DNA of 64,000 nucleotides from Paenibacillus turpanensis (GCF_011421635.1 NZ_WTLI01000002.1:186347-250346); one strand, 5' to 3'; counted from the first letter of the stretch, positions 45,108-56,249 are shown. The notes: generated by a model from the sequence alone, not told the origin. Numbers and translations: made by a program.

Positions 45108-46049
45108 TTAATACACTTGTTCCTTATATAAAAATCCGAACGACAGCTCACGCTCAGGGTCCTGAACCTTGCGGATTTCCTCCAGCCAAGCTTCGTTAAA
45201 TTGATACCCCGCAGGATCGGACGTATATGCGTCAATCACCTTGCGGTAACTGGCCACAGCAACCCGGTTATATTCCATCGACTTCATAAAGCCTTCCACC
45301 TTAAAGACGTCGATTCCGCCTTCCATTAACTCATGAAGGCTTTCCAGCATACAAAAATCCTCTGAGCTCATAATATGCGTCCCATGTAAATCCTCATACA
45401 CCGGGTAACGCTGGTCACGGCGCTCATGCTCGACAAGCACCAGCCCGCTTTCAGCGCTGAGCTGTTCCTTCTCGCCGGCATGCTCCGAGTCGATATGATT
45501 TTGATAGCTCGTAACAAGCTTACGCTTGGAGTGATAAATATTCGTAATTCCATGTACCTGAACCTGAACTTCCAGATCTGTGTGACGTTTAAAATCGATG
45601 ATTTGCTCCAGATTCAGCTCTCGGGCAAGCAGCACACGCTTCGCTCCCTTGGAGCCCCAATAATTGGCGCTGGCATAATTCGTGCTGGTCATTTCCGCAC
45701 TCCAATGCAGCTCCAGCGACGGCGCATCCGTTCTGGCTGCCATCAACACAGCAGGATCTCCGAATACGATCGCATCCGCGCCGGCTTTGGCCAACCCCTG
45801 CAAATATTCGGCGACACCGTCCAAATCCTCGTTGCTAATAATATTGTTCACGGATACGACAACCCGCACCTGCCTGCGGTGCGCTTCCTGGATTACCTCC
45901 GCAATTTGTTCGGCCGTCATCGGCCCGGGGACTCGTAAGCCATAACGGGCATCCCCTACACTCAGCTCATCCGCTCCCGCATCCATCATCGCCCGTGCTT
46001 CTTCCAGGGAGCCGGCCGTTGCAATGAGCTTCGGCTTTTTTACCGCCAT
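45108..46049 (-). CDS. trhP1: U32 family protein, tRNA 5-hydroxyuridine synthesis
   Basis: Protein of 313 aa, homologue of YrrN/TrhP1, the short partner of TrhP2. It begins KPKLIATAGSLEEARAMMDAGAD and has VNNIISNEDLDGVAEYL; the Cys-rich motif of TrhP2 is missing, as expected for this subunit (VQVHGITNIYHSKRKL in its place). The ATG at 46049 follows AAGGAGG; a slightly longer frame to 46070 is not needed. Located between mltG and trhP2; the yrrM methyltransferase gene found here in B. subtilis is absent. Confidence 0.9.
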   Translation of the reverse strand: MAVKKPKLIATAGSLEEARAMMDAGADELSVGDARYGLRVPGPMTAEQIAEVIQEAHRRQVRVVVSVNNIISNEDLDGVAEYLQGLAKAGADAIVFGDPAVLMAARTDAPSLELHWSAEMTSTNYASANYWGSKGAKRVLLARELNLEQIIDFKRHTDLEVQVQVHGITNIYHSKRKLVTSYQNHIDSEHAGEKEQLSAESGLVLVEHERRDQRYPVYEDLHGTHIMSSEDFCMLESLHELMEGGIDVFKVEGFMKSMEYNRVAVASYRKVIDAYTSDPAGYQFNEAWLEEIRKVQDPERELSFGFLYKEQVY

Positions 46050-46071
46050 TTGTGTGCCCTCCTTCATCACT

Positions 46072-47109
46072 TTATTGATTCATCTTGCTTGCGGCAATAT
46101 TTTTCTTATGCTGCTCAAACGTCTCGGCAAATAAATGCTCGCGCGAGCCGTCCTTCTTTGTCACATAAAATAAAAACTTGGTTTGCTCCGGATAAAGTGC
46201 AGCTTCAATGGAGGACAGTCCCGGTGATGCAATCGGCCCAGGCGGAAGCCCGCTGTTCAAATACGTATTATACGGACTTTCCACCTGCAAGTCTTTTTCA
46301 TAAAGTCTGTCCTTTTGTTTTTCAAACAAGTATTGCACCGTCGCATCAATTTGCAGCGGCATCTTTTCCCGAAGCCGGTTATAGATGATACCAGACACCA
46401 GCTTCTTTTCATGGGCAACCGCGACCTCGCGTTCGATGAGAGACGCTATGGTCATCATCCCATGGAAATCTATACCAAGCACCTGAAGCTGCTGCTCCCA
46501 CCCGTTCGGGAGCCCTGCCAGCTTGCGGTCCAGCTCCTTGGCAAGTCGCTCCAGCACCTCAAGCTCCGTCGAATCCTTCGGCATTTCGTAAGTCTCGGGA
46601 AATAAATATCCCTCAAGAACGTACTTCACGCCAGGGACTGACGGTATTTTCTTCACCGCGTCCGAAGATAAAGAAGGAGGGACTGCCGATGCAATCGACC
46701 ACAGCTTGTCCCGATTTAATCCCTGTTCGGTCAAACGTTCGATAATTTGCGGAAGAGTATAACCTTCGGGAATGGTAAAGCGGATCGTTTCCTCGGAAAC
46801 GACTTCCCCTTTATTTAGTTTATCCACAATTTCTCGTAATGTCAGCCCCGGCTTCATTTCGTATTCGCCGGCTTGAAACCTGCTGCCCTGCCCATTTGCT
46901 TTCAGATAAAGTAAAAAAATAAAATCATCTTTAATAAGTCCGTTCTGTTCCAATGCACGAGCAATTTCTTTCGAGCCCGACCCTCCGGCCACACTGAGCT
47001 TTACCGGCTCGGTCCCTGCTTCTACAGGCAGCAAGCCTTGGTATATATAAGACGCTCCTGATACGGCAATGGCTGCTAACGCGGCCGCGATCCAGAGCAG
47101 TGTTTTCAC
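46072..47109 (-). CDS. mltG: Endolytic murein transglycosylase
   Basis: Membrane-anchored YceG/MltG enzyme (345 aa) that cleaves nascent glycan strands. One N-terminal helix (about 3-22), a LysM-like part with LTLREIVDKLNKGEV, and the catalytic domain with the active Glu in IASLIEREVA and the motifs VSGIIYNRLREKMPLQIDATVQY, YNTYLNSGLPPGPIASPG and EAALYPEQTKFLFYV. The start is GTG at 47109 with GGGGGCGATG upstream. A terminator separates it from the alaS-yrzB unit. Confidence 0.95.
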   Translation of the reverse strand: MKTLLWIAAALAAIAVSGASYIYQGLLPVEAGTEPVKLSVAGGSGSKEIARALEQNGLIKDDFIFLLYLKANGQGSRFQAGEYEMKPGLTLREIVDKLNKGEVVSEETIRFTIPEGYTLPQIIERLTEQGLNRDKLWSIASAVPPSLSSDAVKKIPSVPGVKYVLEGYLFPETYEMPKDSTELEVLERLAKELDRKLAGLPNGWEQQLQVLGIDFHGMMTIASLIEREVAVAHEKKLVSGIIYNRLREKMPLQIDATVQYLFEKQKDRLYEKDLQVESPYNTYLNSGLPPGPIASPGLSSIEAALYPEQTKFLFYVTKKDGSREHLFAETFEQHKKNIAASKMNQ

Positions 47110-47147
47110 TTACATCGCCCCCACTACCATTTGTTCCTACCTACGAC

Positions 47148-47172
47148 AAAAAAGAGCAGCTTTCGCCGCCCT
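47148..47172 (-). terminator. Terminator before mltG
   Basis: Minus strand GGCGGC-GAAA-GCTGCT, with a GNRA loop and two G-U pairs, then CTTTTTT. It would end the alaS-ireB-ruvX-DUF1292 transcript at least partly. Confidence 0.6.
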
Positions 47173-47196
47173 TTCGTACAGGATGAACGGTACACC

Positions 47197-47499
47197 TTAC
47201 TCCAAATCGGACGGTACCGTCATTTCATCGTAAAGTTCCGAAACCGTTTCCCACTCGTCGTCATCTTCGATCGTTTCCAGCTCCGGGGCACCGTCTTCAT
47301 TGCGGACAATCCGGAAAATGGCCACTTCGCCTTCCTTTTGCAGTTCTTTCGATTGGATCACCGCATAGGCAAGGCTTTCATGCTCGAATTCTGCCAAAAT
47401 GCGATATGCCGTCGATTCGCCCTGCTCGTCAAACAAGATGATTTCGTTGCCAAAGCTGTCTTTTAAATCATGCAGTACTTTCACATTCGGTTGCGTCAC
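47197..47499 (-). CDS. DUF1292 (YrzB-like) protein, second copy
   Basis: Acidic protein of 100 aa with the DUF1292 pattern: IILFDEQGESTAYRILAEFE, then AYAVIQ and a C-terminal LETIEDDDEWETVSELYDE. The function of the family is unknown. It is less acidic than the copy at 47522 and was probably made by duplication. The GTG start follows GAAGGAAGG. Confidence 0.85.
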   Translation of the reverse strand: MTQPNVKVLHDLKDSFGNEIILFDEQGESTAYRILAEFEHESLAYAVIQSKELQKEGEVAIFRIVRNEDGAPELETIEDDDEWETVSELYDEMTVPSDLE

Positions 47500-47521
47500 C
47501 GCGGCCGCCTTCCTTCAACGT

Positions 47522-47818
47522 TTAGTCCTCTTCCGATTCGGCAAGAAGCGTATTGAACGTCTCCTCAACCATGTTCCATTCCTCTTCGTCTTCGATCGTG
47601 TAAAGCTTTAGATCGTCGCCTTCCTCTTCATAGCGGAATGCGTACACTTCATCTGCTTCCTCATCATCGGAGTCTACAGGGACAACCATCATATATTTCG
47701 CTTCAGAGCCGTCCACTTCAAACTTCATAATAACTTCGAATTCTTCCTCATTGCCTTCCTCATCCGGAATAAAAATAATTTCCGGCTCGTAATCTTCCAT
47801 GTGTTCGTTGTCCGCCAC
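47522..47818 (-). CDS. yrzB: DUF1292 protein
   Basis: Very acidic protein of 98 aa, homologue of B. subtilis YrzB. Features are IFIPDEEGNEEEFEVIMKFE, YMMVVPVDSDDEEADEVYAF and YTIEDEEEWNMVEETFNTL. The position directly after ruvX is as in B. subtilis. The start is GTG with AGGGTGAAG. No function is known for the family. Confidence 0.9.
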   Translation of the reverse strand: MADNEHMEDYEPEIIFIPDEEGNEEEFEVIMKFEVDGSEAKYMMVVPVDSDDEEADEVYAFRYEEEGDDLKLYTIEDEEEWNMVEETFNTLLAESEED

Positions 47819-47824
47819 TTTACT

Positions 47825-48244
47825 TCACCCTTTCACGGTTTTGGAATCCAGATACCCTTGCAGTATGATTGCAGCGGCCATTTTGTCAATGACCGCCTTT
47901 CTCTTCTTTCGGCTTACGTCCGCCTCCAAAAGAGTTCGTTCCGCGGATACGGTCGTCAGCCGCTCATCCCACATCATGACCCGTAAGCCAAACACGCTTT
48001 CCAGCATCTTACCATATTCAATACAAAGCTCGCCTCTGGGCCCTATGGAGCCGTTCATATTCTTCGGCAGGCCCAGCACGATTTCCCCTACTTCGTATTC
48101 TTCAATAAGCTGCTTTAACCTTGCTAAGTCGGTCTCGTGCGTTTTACGGGAAATAACTTCTACTCCTTGAGCGGTCCAGCCGAAAGCGTCGCTGACGGCG
48201 ACTCCGATGGTCCGGTCTCCAAGATCCAATCCCATGATCCTCAT
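47825..48244 (-). CDS. ruvX: Putative pre-16S rRNA nuclease / Holliday junction resolvase
   Basis: YqgF/YrrK protein of 139 aa with an RNase H-like fold. N-terminal [20 protein letters not shown] has the catalytic Asp; [14 protein letters not shown] and [28 protein letters not shown] contain the other acidic residues. Members process the 5' end of 16S rRNA or act on Holliday junctions. ATGA overlap with ireB upstream. Confidence 0.95.
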   Translation of the reverse strand: MRIMGLDLGDRTIGVAVSDAFGWTAQGVEVISRKTHETDLARLKQLIEEYEVGEIVLGLPKNMNGSIGPRGELCIEYGKMLESVFGLRVMMWDERLTTVSAERTLLEADVSRKKRKAVIDKMAAAIILQGYLDSKTVKG

Positions 48245-48504
48245 GAACGGTGCCCATTAAGATAATATTTCACCAATTCTTCAATCAATTCGTCGCGCTC
48301 ACGCTTACGGATAATGCTTCTTGCATTATTATGACGAGGAATGTAGGCCGGATCACCGGAAAGTAAATAACCGACTATTTGATTGATCGGGTTATACCCC
48401 TTCTCCTGGAGAGCATCGAAGACGGTCAAAATGACTTCTTCAGAGGACGACTCCGGCTCGTCGGCCCTTACGTCGTATTTCATCGTTTTATCCATGTAAT
48501 TCAT
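48241..48504 (-). CDS. ireB: IreB family regulatory phosphoprotein (UPF0297)
   Basis: Protein of 87 aa (YrzL type) with [21 protein letters not shown]-like start and the helical body [31 protein letters not shown] split here by its central GYLLSGDP motif. IreB is phosphorylated by Ser/Thr kinase IreK in enterococci and affects cell-wall stress resistance. It lies between alaS and ruvX, as in nearly all Bacillales. Confidence 0.94.
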   Translation of the reverse strand: MNYMDKTMKYDVRADEPESSSEEVILTVFDALQEKGYNPINQIVGYLLSGDPAYIPRHNNARSIIRKRERDELIEELVKYYLNGHRS

Positions 48505-48590
48505 ACCGACACCCCCGTTTATATACCAAGATATATATTCGATGCCAGCTCGGCAAAATCCTTTCCCTCAGGAAATTAAAGGAAAAAGTT

Positions 48591-51221
48591 TTACGCTTTC
48601 TGAGCTGCTACCAGCGCTTCTACCGCTGCGATTGCTTCCTGCAGCTTGGCCGGCTCCTTACCCCCGGCTTGCGCCATATCCGGACGTCCGCCGCCGCTTC
48701 CACCGACAATCGAGGCAACCTCTTTGATCAGCTTGCCGGCATGGAAGCCCTGCGACACAAGATCCGCAGTAACCGCAGCCACAAGATTCACCTTGCCTTC
48801 CGAAGCCGATCCGACCACGATGATCCCGGAGCCGATCTTCACCTTCATTTCATCGACAATGGTGCGAAGTCCTTCCATGTCCGCATTCACTTCCGCTGCC
48901 AACAGCTGCACGCCGGCAACCTGCTTCACCTGATCGGTTAATGAGCCCGCCTCGATGCTGCTCAGCTTCGCTTTCAGCGATTCATTCTCGCGTCCAAGCT
49001 CCTTCAGCTGCGCTTGAAGCGCGTCAACCCGCTTCGGCACCTCTGTTAAGCTCGTCTTCAGCATCGATGCCGTATCACGGAGCAGCTGCACTTGGCTTTC
49101 CAAGTATTCGTACGCATGGCGTCCGGAAACCGCTTCGATCCGGCGTACTCCGGAGCCGATGCCGCTCTCGCTTACGAGCTTGAACAGGCCGATTTGCGCC
49201 GTGTTCTGCACGTGGCAGCCGCCGCACAGCTCGAGGCTGTATTCGCCCACCTGTACGACACGGACGATGTCGCCGTATTTTTCTCCGAACAGCGCCATCG
49301 CGCCCATCGCCTTTGCCTCGGCAATCGGCTTCAAGCTGATGTCCACCTGTGTACCCTTCCAAATCTGCTCGTTCACACGCTTTTCAATATCCGCTAATTC
49401 CTCAGCCGTTACCGAGCCAAAATGGGAGAAGTCGAAGCGCAGACGATCCGGCTCTACCAAGGATCCTGCTTGGTTGACATGCCCGCCAAGCACTTCCTTC
49501 AGCGCTTTATGCAGAAGATGCGTAGCGGTATGATTTTTCACGATGTCGTCGCGCTTATCCCACGCCACGCTTGCCTTCACGGTTCCGCCGCTGCGAATCG
49601 TGCCGCGCTCCACTTTGATCAGGTGCACATGCTGTCCATGCGGCGCTTTGCTGACTTCTTCCACAACGGCATGCAGCTCCGTATCGTCCGAAGTCAGCGT
49701 ACCGAAGTCGCTCACCTGTCCGCCGCTTTCCGCATAGAAAGGCGTCCGGTCCAGAATGACCTGAACCTGCGCTCCCGGTCCCGCCACATCGACCAGAGAA
49801 TCCCCGTCAACGATGGCAATAATTTTAGCATTCGTTACCAAATCATTATAACCAACAAAATCACTTTTAGTCGTGAAGTCAGCCAGCGGTCCGCCTTGAA
49901 CCTTCATGCTGCCCGAATCCTGGCGGGCCGAGCGGGCACGCTCGCGCTGCTCTTCCATCGCAGCGTCAAAGCCTTCCCTGTCGATCGTCATACCGTTCTC
50001 TGCTGCAAAATCCTCCGTCAGATCAAGCGGGAAGCCGAACGTATCGTAAAGACGGAACGCCTCCGCACCCGTAATTCCGCTTCGTCCTTCCTTGCGCGCG
50101 GCTTCAATCATGCCGCTCAAGATGGACAAGCCCTCGGACAGCGTCTCATGGAAACGCTCCTCTTCGGTACGGATCACCTTCTCGATGAACTCGCGTTTTT
50201 CCACGACGTCCGGATAGTGCTCGCCCATGACCTCGCCTACGACAGAGGTAAGCTGATACAGGAACGGCTTGTCCATGCCCAGCACCTTGCCGTAACGTAC
50301 CGCGCGGCGCAGCAGGCGGCGAATGACATATCCGCGCCCTTCGTTGGAAGGAAGCACGCCGTCGGCTGCCGAGAACGCAACCGTACGGATATGGTCGGCG
50401 ATCACTTTGAGCGCCACATCATGCTCGTTGTTGATGCCGTAGGTAACACCGGCAATTTGGCAGGTGCGCTGAATAATCGGCTGGAACAGGTCCGTATCAA
50501 AGTTGGAATCAACGTCCTGCAGCACGGAAGCGAAACGTTCGAGCCCTGCGCCGGTATCGATGTTTTTGTTCGGAAGCGGCGTATACGAGCCGTCCTTGTT
50601 ATGGTTAAACTGCGAGAACACGAGGTTCCAGATTTCCAGGAAGCGCTCGTTTTCGCCGCCAGGGATACACTCTGGATCAGACAAATCGCCATATTTCGGG
50701 CCGCGGTCGTAGAAAATCTCCGTACAAGGTCCGCATGGTCCTTCGCCGATATCCCAGAAGTTGTCCTCCAGCTTATAGATGCGCTCCGCCGGGATGCCGA
50801 TCTTCTCGTTCCACAGCTTGAAGGCCTCTTCGTCCTCCGGATGAATCGTGACGCTCAAGCGCTCCGGGTCGAAGCCGATCCATTCTTTGCCGGTCAAAAA
50901 CTCCCATGCCCACGTGATGGCCTCTTCTTTGAAATAATCGCCGATGGAGAAATTTCCGAGCATTTCAAAAAACGTATGGTGACGGCGCGTTTTGCCGACA
51001 TTCTCAATATCATTTGTCCGAATGCACTTCTGCGAATTGGCGATGCGCGGATTTTCCGGCTTCACCCGACCGTCGAAATACGCTTTCAGCGGCGCCATAC
51101 CAGCGTTAATCCACAGCAGCGACGGGTCGTTATGTGGAACTAAAGAAGCACTCGGCTCGATATGATGGCCTTTCGTTTCGAAGAAATGAAGCCATTTGCT
51201 GCGAATTTCACTAGCTTTCAT
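48591..51221 (-). CDS. alaS: Alanyl-tRNA synthetase
   Basis: Enzyme of 876 aa that charges tRNA-Ala. The N-terminal class II core has [21 protein letters not shown] and [19 protein letters not shown], the editing domain [11 protein letters not shown], the zinc motif LCGGCHV, and the C-terminal DHHA1 domain [18 protein letters not shown] at 51221 has GGTGGAGGG before it; the frame runs to 51314 into the leader. Expression is governed by the T-box leader upstream. Confidence 0.97.
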   Translation of the reverse strand: MKASEIRSKWLHFFETKGHHIEPSASLVPHNDPSLLWINAGMAPLKAYFDGRVKPENPRIANSQKCIRTNDIENVGKTRRHHTFFEMLGNFSIGDYFKEEAITWAWEFLTGKEWIGFDPERLSVTIHPEDEEAFKLWNEKIGIPAERIYKLEDNFWDIGEGPCGPCTEIFYDRGPKYGDLSDPECIPGGENERFLEIWNLVFSQFNHNKDGSYTPLPNKNIDTGAGLERFASVLQDVDSNFDTDLFQPIIQRTCQIAGVTYGINNEHDVALKVIADHIRTVAFSAADGVLPSNEGRGYVIRRLLRRAVRYGKVLGMDKPFLYQLTSVVGEVMGEHYPDVVEKREFIEKVIRTEEERFHETLSEGLSILSGMIEAARKEGRSGITGAEAFRLYDTFGFPLDLTEDFAAENGMTIDREGFDAAMEEQRERARSARQDSGSMKVQGGPLADFTTKSDFVGYNDLVTNAKIIAIVDGDSLVDVAGPGAQVQVILDRTPFYAESGGQVSDFGTLTSDDTELHAVVEEVSKAPHGQHVHLIKVERGTIRSGGTVKASVAWDKRDDIVKNHTATHLLHKALKEVLGGHVNQAGSLVEPDRLRFDFSHFGSVTAEELADIEKRVNEQIWKGTQVDISLKPIAEAKAMGAMALFGEKYGDIVRVVQVGEYSLELCGGCHVQNTAQIGLFKLVSESGIGSGVRRIEAVSGRHAYEYLESQVQLLRDTASMLKTSLTEVPKRVDALQAQLKELGRENESLKAKLSSIEAGSLTDQVKQVAGVQLLAAEVNADMEGLRTIVDEMKVKIGSGIIVVGSASEGKVNLVAAVTADLVSQGFHAGKLIKEVASIVGGSGGGRPDMAQAGGKEPAKLQEAIAAVEALVAAQKA

Positions 51222-51312
51222 TTGGTTAAAACCCTCCACCGTCTCTAAGTATCGTAACGTTACTTGAATCCTCATTTGACTTGCCGTATTTGCCTTATAG
51301 GTAAAAACATGC

Positions 51313-51588
51313 AAAAAACGCCCCTGAACTGGTCAGGGACGAATAGCTTCAGCTTCTCGCGGTACCACCCTGGTTACTGCCCGCCGCGGCGGAACAAGTC
51401 TCCTTTGGCGAATGTTAACGGATTCGACCCGGCGGCTTTCTCGGCCGCACTCCGAAACCAGCTTCGGACATCCCTCCGCGCTGAAGAGCTCTTTCAGCCG
51501 CCGCTGGTGTTGCGGGGAGCTCTCTCTCTGCCAGCAGGAACTAGGCGCCTACTTCGTTTCATCGACGTTTTTTTACAGTACGATTTTC
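51313..51588 (-). promoter_or_regulatory. T-box leader of alaS
   Basis: tRNA-sensing leader of about 275 nt. The antiterminator T-box AGGGTGGTACCGCG lies at 51371-51358 (minus strand), followed by the terminator CCCTGA-CCAGT-TCAGGG with GCGTTTTTT at 51338-51313. A long Stem I region with AGAGAGAG (about 51525) precedes. Uncharged tRNA-Ala would pair with the T-box and allow alaS transcription. I did not assign the specifier codon. Confidence 0.93.
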
Positions 51589-51594
51589 ATCAAA

Positions 51595-51623
51595 ATTATA
51601 CGCTTCGGGAAATGCAAAGTCAA
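51595..51623 (-). promoter_or_regulatory. alaS promoter
   Basis: Minus strand TTGACT (51623-51618), a 17-nt spacer and TATAAT (51600-51595): 11 of 12 consensus positions. The start would be near 51588, just after the AI-2E transporter stop at 51627. Confidence 0.8.
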
Positions 51624-51626
51624 ACG

Positions 51627-52697
51627 TCAGATTGGCTTTTTCCGCCAGTAATACAAATGAATATGGTGAACGATGACCTTAATAACGGCAAACACGGGAA
51701 CCGCTAAGATCAGTCCGATCACTCCGCCAATTTCCCCGCCTGCAAGCAGTGCGAAAATAATGAGAAGCGGATGCAGATGGAGTGATCTTCCGACAACCTG
51801 CGGCGAAACGACATTGCCCTCCAGCACCTGACAGACCACGTTGACTCCAGCAACCATAAGCACCATTTGCCACGAGATGGTACTGGCCAAAATAATCGCC
51901 GGCGCAGCCCCGAAGAACGGCCCCAGATACGGAATAATGTTAAACAAGGCCACGACGGAAGCAAGCAGCAGCGGGTACGGCATGCCGATCAGCCAGTATC
52001 CTATGAAAGCACATAAGCCGATAATCAAGCACACAATGAACTGCCCTCGTATGTAATTTCCGAGCGCTTTGTCGATATCGTTGACGAGCCGGATCGTTTG
52101 TCTGCGATGATCCATCGGCACGAAGGTAAGCACCGTCTTTTCAATCAGCTGAATGTCCTTGAGCATATAAAAGGCAAGGAACGGGATAATGAAGGCGGCC
52201 AGCAAAAAGTTAATGGTCGCTCCGATTCCGTTCACAAAGCGGGAGATCGCATCGGATAACGCATTTTCCATCCCGGCAAGCGCGCGGTTCAGTCCCGATC
52301 TCACCCCTTCCGGAAGCCACGTCGAGTCGTTCACGTCATTGACGATCATTTGCGCGGTCATCGTAAGCTCCGGCAGATGCTCATTTAACTCGTTGAGCTG
52401 TTTTAAGAACATCGGAATCAAATTCATGACGATAATGGTCACGCTCGCGATGAACACCGCATAAATGAGCAGAACGGCAATCGTCCGGGGAACCTTTCTC
52501 CTGCTCAGCATATTTACGATCGGATTTAAAACATATGAAATAATCATGGCCACGACAAAAGGAGCTAGGATTGCGCTAATAAAATTGTACACACCTGAGA
52601 GCAGCGGGCGGATTTGCATCAGCATGTACATCACGGAGAGCCCGAGCAGCAAGTAAATGAGCGCAACAAACCATTTATTTCGAATAAAACGCTCCAT
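51627..52697 (-). CDS. AI-2E family transporter (YrrI type)
   Basis: Membrane protein of 356 aa with about eight hydrophobic segments, and FVMAMII-like helix ends, FGAAPAIILASTISW and the family motif EGNVVSPQVVGRSLHLHPLLI near residue 300. Family members export small molecules or exchange Na+/H+; the AI-2 role is shown only for TqsA. ATG at 52697 follows GAAGGAGGGG. In B. subtilis yrrI also stands before alaS. Confidence 0.9.
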   Translation of the reverse strand: MERFIRNKWFVALIYLLLGLSVMYMLMQIRPLLSGVYNFISAILAPFVVAMIISYVLNPIVNMLSRRKVPRTIAVLLIYAVFIASVTIIVMNLIPMFLKQLNELNEHLPELTMTAQMIVNDVNDSTWLPEGVRSGLNRALAGMENALSDAISRFVNGIGATINFLLAAFIIPFLAFYMLKDIQLIEKTVLTFVPMDHRRQTIRLVNDIDKALGNYIRGQFIVCLIIGLCAFIGYWLIGMPYPLLLASVVALFNIIPYLGPFFGAAPAIILASTISWQMVLMVAGVNVVCQVLEGNVVSPQVVGRSLHLHPLLIIFALLAGGEIGGVIGLILAVPVFAVIKVIVHHIHLYYWRKKPI

Positions 52698-52757
52698 GTT
52701 CTCCCCTCCTTCCACTTCTCCGATCGTTCCCTCCATAACAGTATATGTACAACCCTA

Positions 52758-52796
52758 GAAAAAAAAACAAAGCCTTTGCGCGTCTGCGCAAAGGCT
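52758..52796 (-). terminator. Strong terminator after the zinc-ribbon gene
   Basis: Perfect 11-bp stem AGCCTTTGCGC/GCGCAAAGGCT with a 4-nt loop and TTTGTTTTTTTT on the minus strand, 23 nt after the stop. Confidence 0.9.
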
Positions 52797-52818
52797 AATG
52801 CTCGTCCTAAGAATCCGG

Positions 52819-53025
52819 TCAATTGGCGTGCACTTCGGACAGGTTTGGAAGGTCGTCTTCAAAGAAGAGATCGTCCAAGGAACTAAGCGTTCCATCCTCT
52901 TCTACCTGGTACACGGACATCTTATCGCCATTCACTGTAAGCTCAATAAAGCATCCCCAGCAGTAAAACTGGTGGGAACCGATCTTACCGATGTCTTTCG
53001 AGTTGCAGTTCGGACATTTTATCAT
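52819..53025 (-). CDS. Small zinc-ribbon protein
   Basis: Protein of 68 aa. Two Cys pairs, CPNC (residues 4-7) and CWGC (about 23-26), form a probable zinc ribbon in MIKCPNCNSKD...FYCWGCFIEL, followed by an acidic tail EDGTLSSLDDLFFEDDLP. ATG at 53025 follows AGGTGA. It stands between iscS and the AI-2E transporter gene, where B. subtilis also has small unknown genes. The function is unknown. Confidence 0.8.
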   Translation of the reverse strand: MIKCPNCNSKDIGKIGSHQFYCWGCFIELTVNGDKMSVYQVEEDGTLSSLDDLFFEDDLPNLSEVHAN

Positions 53026-53140
53026 TGCAATCACCTGTTTCCGTTATATTATATCGTGCAGCCATTCAGCTTCTCTTATATTCCAATTATTCCCGATTGG
53101 AGGTAAGTTAAACCTAGATGTGTGCACTGAGTCGGGATAT

Positions 53141-54301
53141 TCACTTATACGTAAGACGTTTCGTTATCGTTGCAAGTTTTCGGGCCGTAATTGTTACAAT
53201 TTTGAGGCAAGAGCCGTGACCGAAGCTGAACCGAACGGCCGAGCGTGCAACCTCATCCGGTAAGCACATCGCCCTAAGCACATGCGAAAGCTCCAAAGAG
53301 CCCGATGAACAAGCCGATCCGCTGGCAGCAGCGATTCCTTCCAGGTCCAAATTCATGAGCAGTGTTTCTGTATCCAGACCCGGAAAGCTCACGTTCAAAA
53401 TATGCGGAAGACGGTGCTCCTCATCAGGATGACCGTTAATCGTAAAAGAACCTTCCGGCAGCTGCTCCCCGAGTAATGCGCACATCTGATCGCGGAGCGT
53501 GCGCATTTGCGCTGCATGCTCCGTTCGTTCGCTTACGGCCAGCTCGACTGCTTTCGCAAAGCCAACCGCCCCGGCAACATTTTCCGTCCCCGCTCTTCTT
53601 TTCTTTTCCTGCGAGCCTCCGAATAAGGTTGGAGCGATGGAAACATTGCGAGAAATGTAGAGTGCACCGATTCCTTTGGGCCCGTTAATCTTATGCGCAG
53701 AAAAGCTCATTAAATCAACCGGCAGCTTGTTCAATTGAAGGTCGACATATCCAAGGGCTTGTACAGCATCAGAGTGAAACAGAACGCCGCGCTCGCGCGC
53801 CAAGGCGCCGATTTCTTCGATCGGCTGGAGCGTTCCGACTTCGTTATTGCCAACCATCACGCTGATCAGCGCTGTGTCCGGGCGAATGGCGTCGGCAACA
53901 GCTTGGGCCTCAATTCTTCCATACGAATCCGCCGGAATATAAGTGACCTCAAAGCCCTCCGCTTCCAGAGCCCGGCACGCATGGAGCACGGCGTGATGCT
54001 CAATTTGCGTCGTAACGACATGCTTCTTGCCCTTCCTGCCTGCGGCTCTTGCGGCGCCGATGACAGCAAGGTTGTCGCTTTCCGTTCCGCCGCTCGTAAA
54101 AACAAGTTCCGACGGATTGCAGCCAAGCAGATCCGCGATTCTGTCCCGGGAAGCCGTGACAGCCGCTTTCGCCTCGCGGCCGAAGCTGTGCAGACTGGAA
54201 GGATTGCCATAGGTATTCATCATATGCGGAAGCAGCGCTTCCACCACTTCGCTGCGCATAGGCGTCGAAGCGGCATGATCCAAATAAATACGATCCATCA
54301 T
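53141..54301 (-). CDS. iscS: Cysteine desulfurase
   Basis: PLP enzyme of 386 aa, YrvO type, that supplies sulfur from cysteine for MnmA-dependent tRNA thiolation. Motifs are YLDHAASTP, NPSSLHSFGREAK, FTSGGTESDNLAV, QIEHHAVLH, the PLP Lys in SFSAHKINGPKGIG, and the sulfur-transfer Cys in SGSACSSGSLE. Follows cymR in the same direction. The last 20 residues (after VRFSFGHG) diverge from usual relatives but keep the helix end LATITKRL. mnmA, its partner gene, is divergent from cymR here. Confidence 0.93.
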   Translation of the reverse strand: MMDRIYLDHAASTPMRSEVVEALLPHMMNTYGNPSSLHSFGREAKAAVTASRDRIADLLGCNPSELVFTSGGTESDNLAVIGAARAAGRKGKKHVVTTQIEHHAVLHACRALEAEGFEVTYIPADSYGRIEAQAVADAIRPDTALISVMVGNNEVGTLQPIEEIGALARERGVLFHSDAVQALGYVDLQLNKLPVDLMSFSAHKINGPKGIGALYISRNVSIAPTLFGGSQEKKRRAGTENVAGAVGFAKAVELAVSERTEHAAQMRTLRDQMCALLGEQLPEGSFTINGHPDEEHRLPHILNVSFPGLDTETLLMNLDLEGIAAASGSACSSGSLELSHVLRAMCLPDEVARSAVRFSFGHGSCLKIVTITARKLATITKRLTYK

Positions 54302-54314
54302 TCACCTGTAAAAG

Positions 54315-54734
54315 TTAAATATAAAACATGTAATTTCCGCGATCCTCTTCTTCTTTAAAATGAATCAGATGCTGCAGCGTTGTCGAATCCAGCACCTGGG
54401 CAATTCCGTCGCGGATCCGAATCCATAAATCCCTCTTGGCCGGGTCATCCTCTTCCGTAAAATCAACCGGAGAAATCGGCCCTTCCAAAATACGTATAAT
54501 TTGACCGGCAGTAATTTCCTCCGGCGAGTTCGATAAAATATAGCCTCCATAAGCGCCCCGGATACTCTTTACGAGTCCGGCGTTGCGGAGCGGTGCGATC
54601 AACTGCTCTAAATAATGCTCGGAGAGCTGATTTTTTTCTGCAATGCTTTTCAAAGAGGTCGGACCCTCGCCAAACTGACGCGCTAACTCCATCATAATGG
54701 TCAGTCCGTACCGCCCTTTGGTTGAAATCTTCAA
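54315..54734 (-). CDS. cymR: Rrf2-family regulator of cysteine metabolism
   Basis: Regulator of 139 aa. The winged helix has MKISTKGRYGLTIMMELARQFG, SLKSIAEKNQLSEHYLEQLIAPLR and SIRGAYGGYILS. It has no Cys triad for an iron-sulfur cluster, so it is CymR rather than IscR. CymR represses cysteine uptake and synthesis genes with CysK. ATG follows GAGGTG. Placed before iscS as in B. subtilis. Confidence 0.93.
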   Translation of the reverse strand: MKISTKGRYGLTIMMELARQFGEGPTSLKSIAEKNQLSEHYLEQLIAPLRNAGLVKSIRGAYGGYILSNSPEEITAGQIIRILEGPISPVDFTEEDDPAKRDLWIRIRDGIAQVLDSTTLQHLIHFKEEEDRGNYMFYI

Positions 54735-54880
54735 AACGGCACCTCATTTACAATGTCTCTAATTATCATTGCCTCATTTTGTTAATCCTAATACTGGAAC
54801 ACGGCAACATTACTATGGTAACACACTTGTCAATACTGCGATATGCAAAAACTTGACTTCTTCATGAAGAAATGCATTTC

Positions 54881-56100
<1,220 letters not shown>

Positions 56101-56113
56101 ATAGCTGATACAA

Positions 56114-56151
56114 AAATTGGCGTATTCTCGAACCAGAGGATACGCCAATTT
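56114..56151 (+). terminator. Hairpin after mnmA
   Basis: Perfect 12-bp stem AAATTGGCGTAT/ATACGCCAATTT with a 14-nt loop, 13 nt after the mnmA stop. The downstream T-run on the plus strand is poor (TTTGGCTTTG), and better on the minus strand (TTTTTG), so its direction is unsure. Confidence 0.6.
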
Positions 56152-56249
56152 GGCTTTGATATTGTGCTGTGGATGCCGGAAATCTGGCAGTAGGAAATGA
56201 GCGGGATTCGTACGATGCGGATGTGGCAGTGATCCTCGGCAGCGTATGA

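Noticed and set aside
49422-51143. Long plus-strand frame of 573 aa opposite alaS
   Set aside because: It is antisense to a strongly conserved alaS; such long shadow frames are common opposite GC-biased genes.
51421-51440. tRNA T-arm-like sequence (GTCGAATCC, minus strand)
   Set aside because: It is part of the alaS T-box leader; no acceptor stem or anticodon arm surrounds it.
53141-53250. Frameshift at the C-terminus of iscS
   Set aside because: The end differs from relatives, but the frame stays open to a sensible helix end, and no other frame gives a better match.
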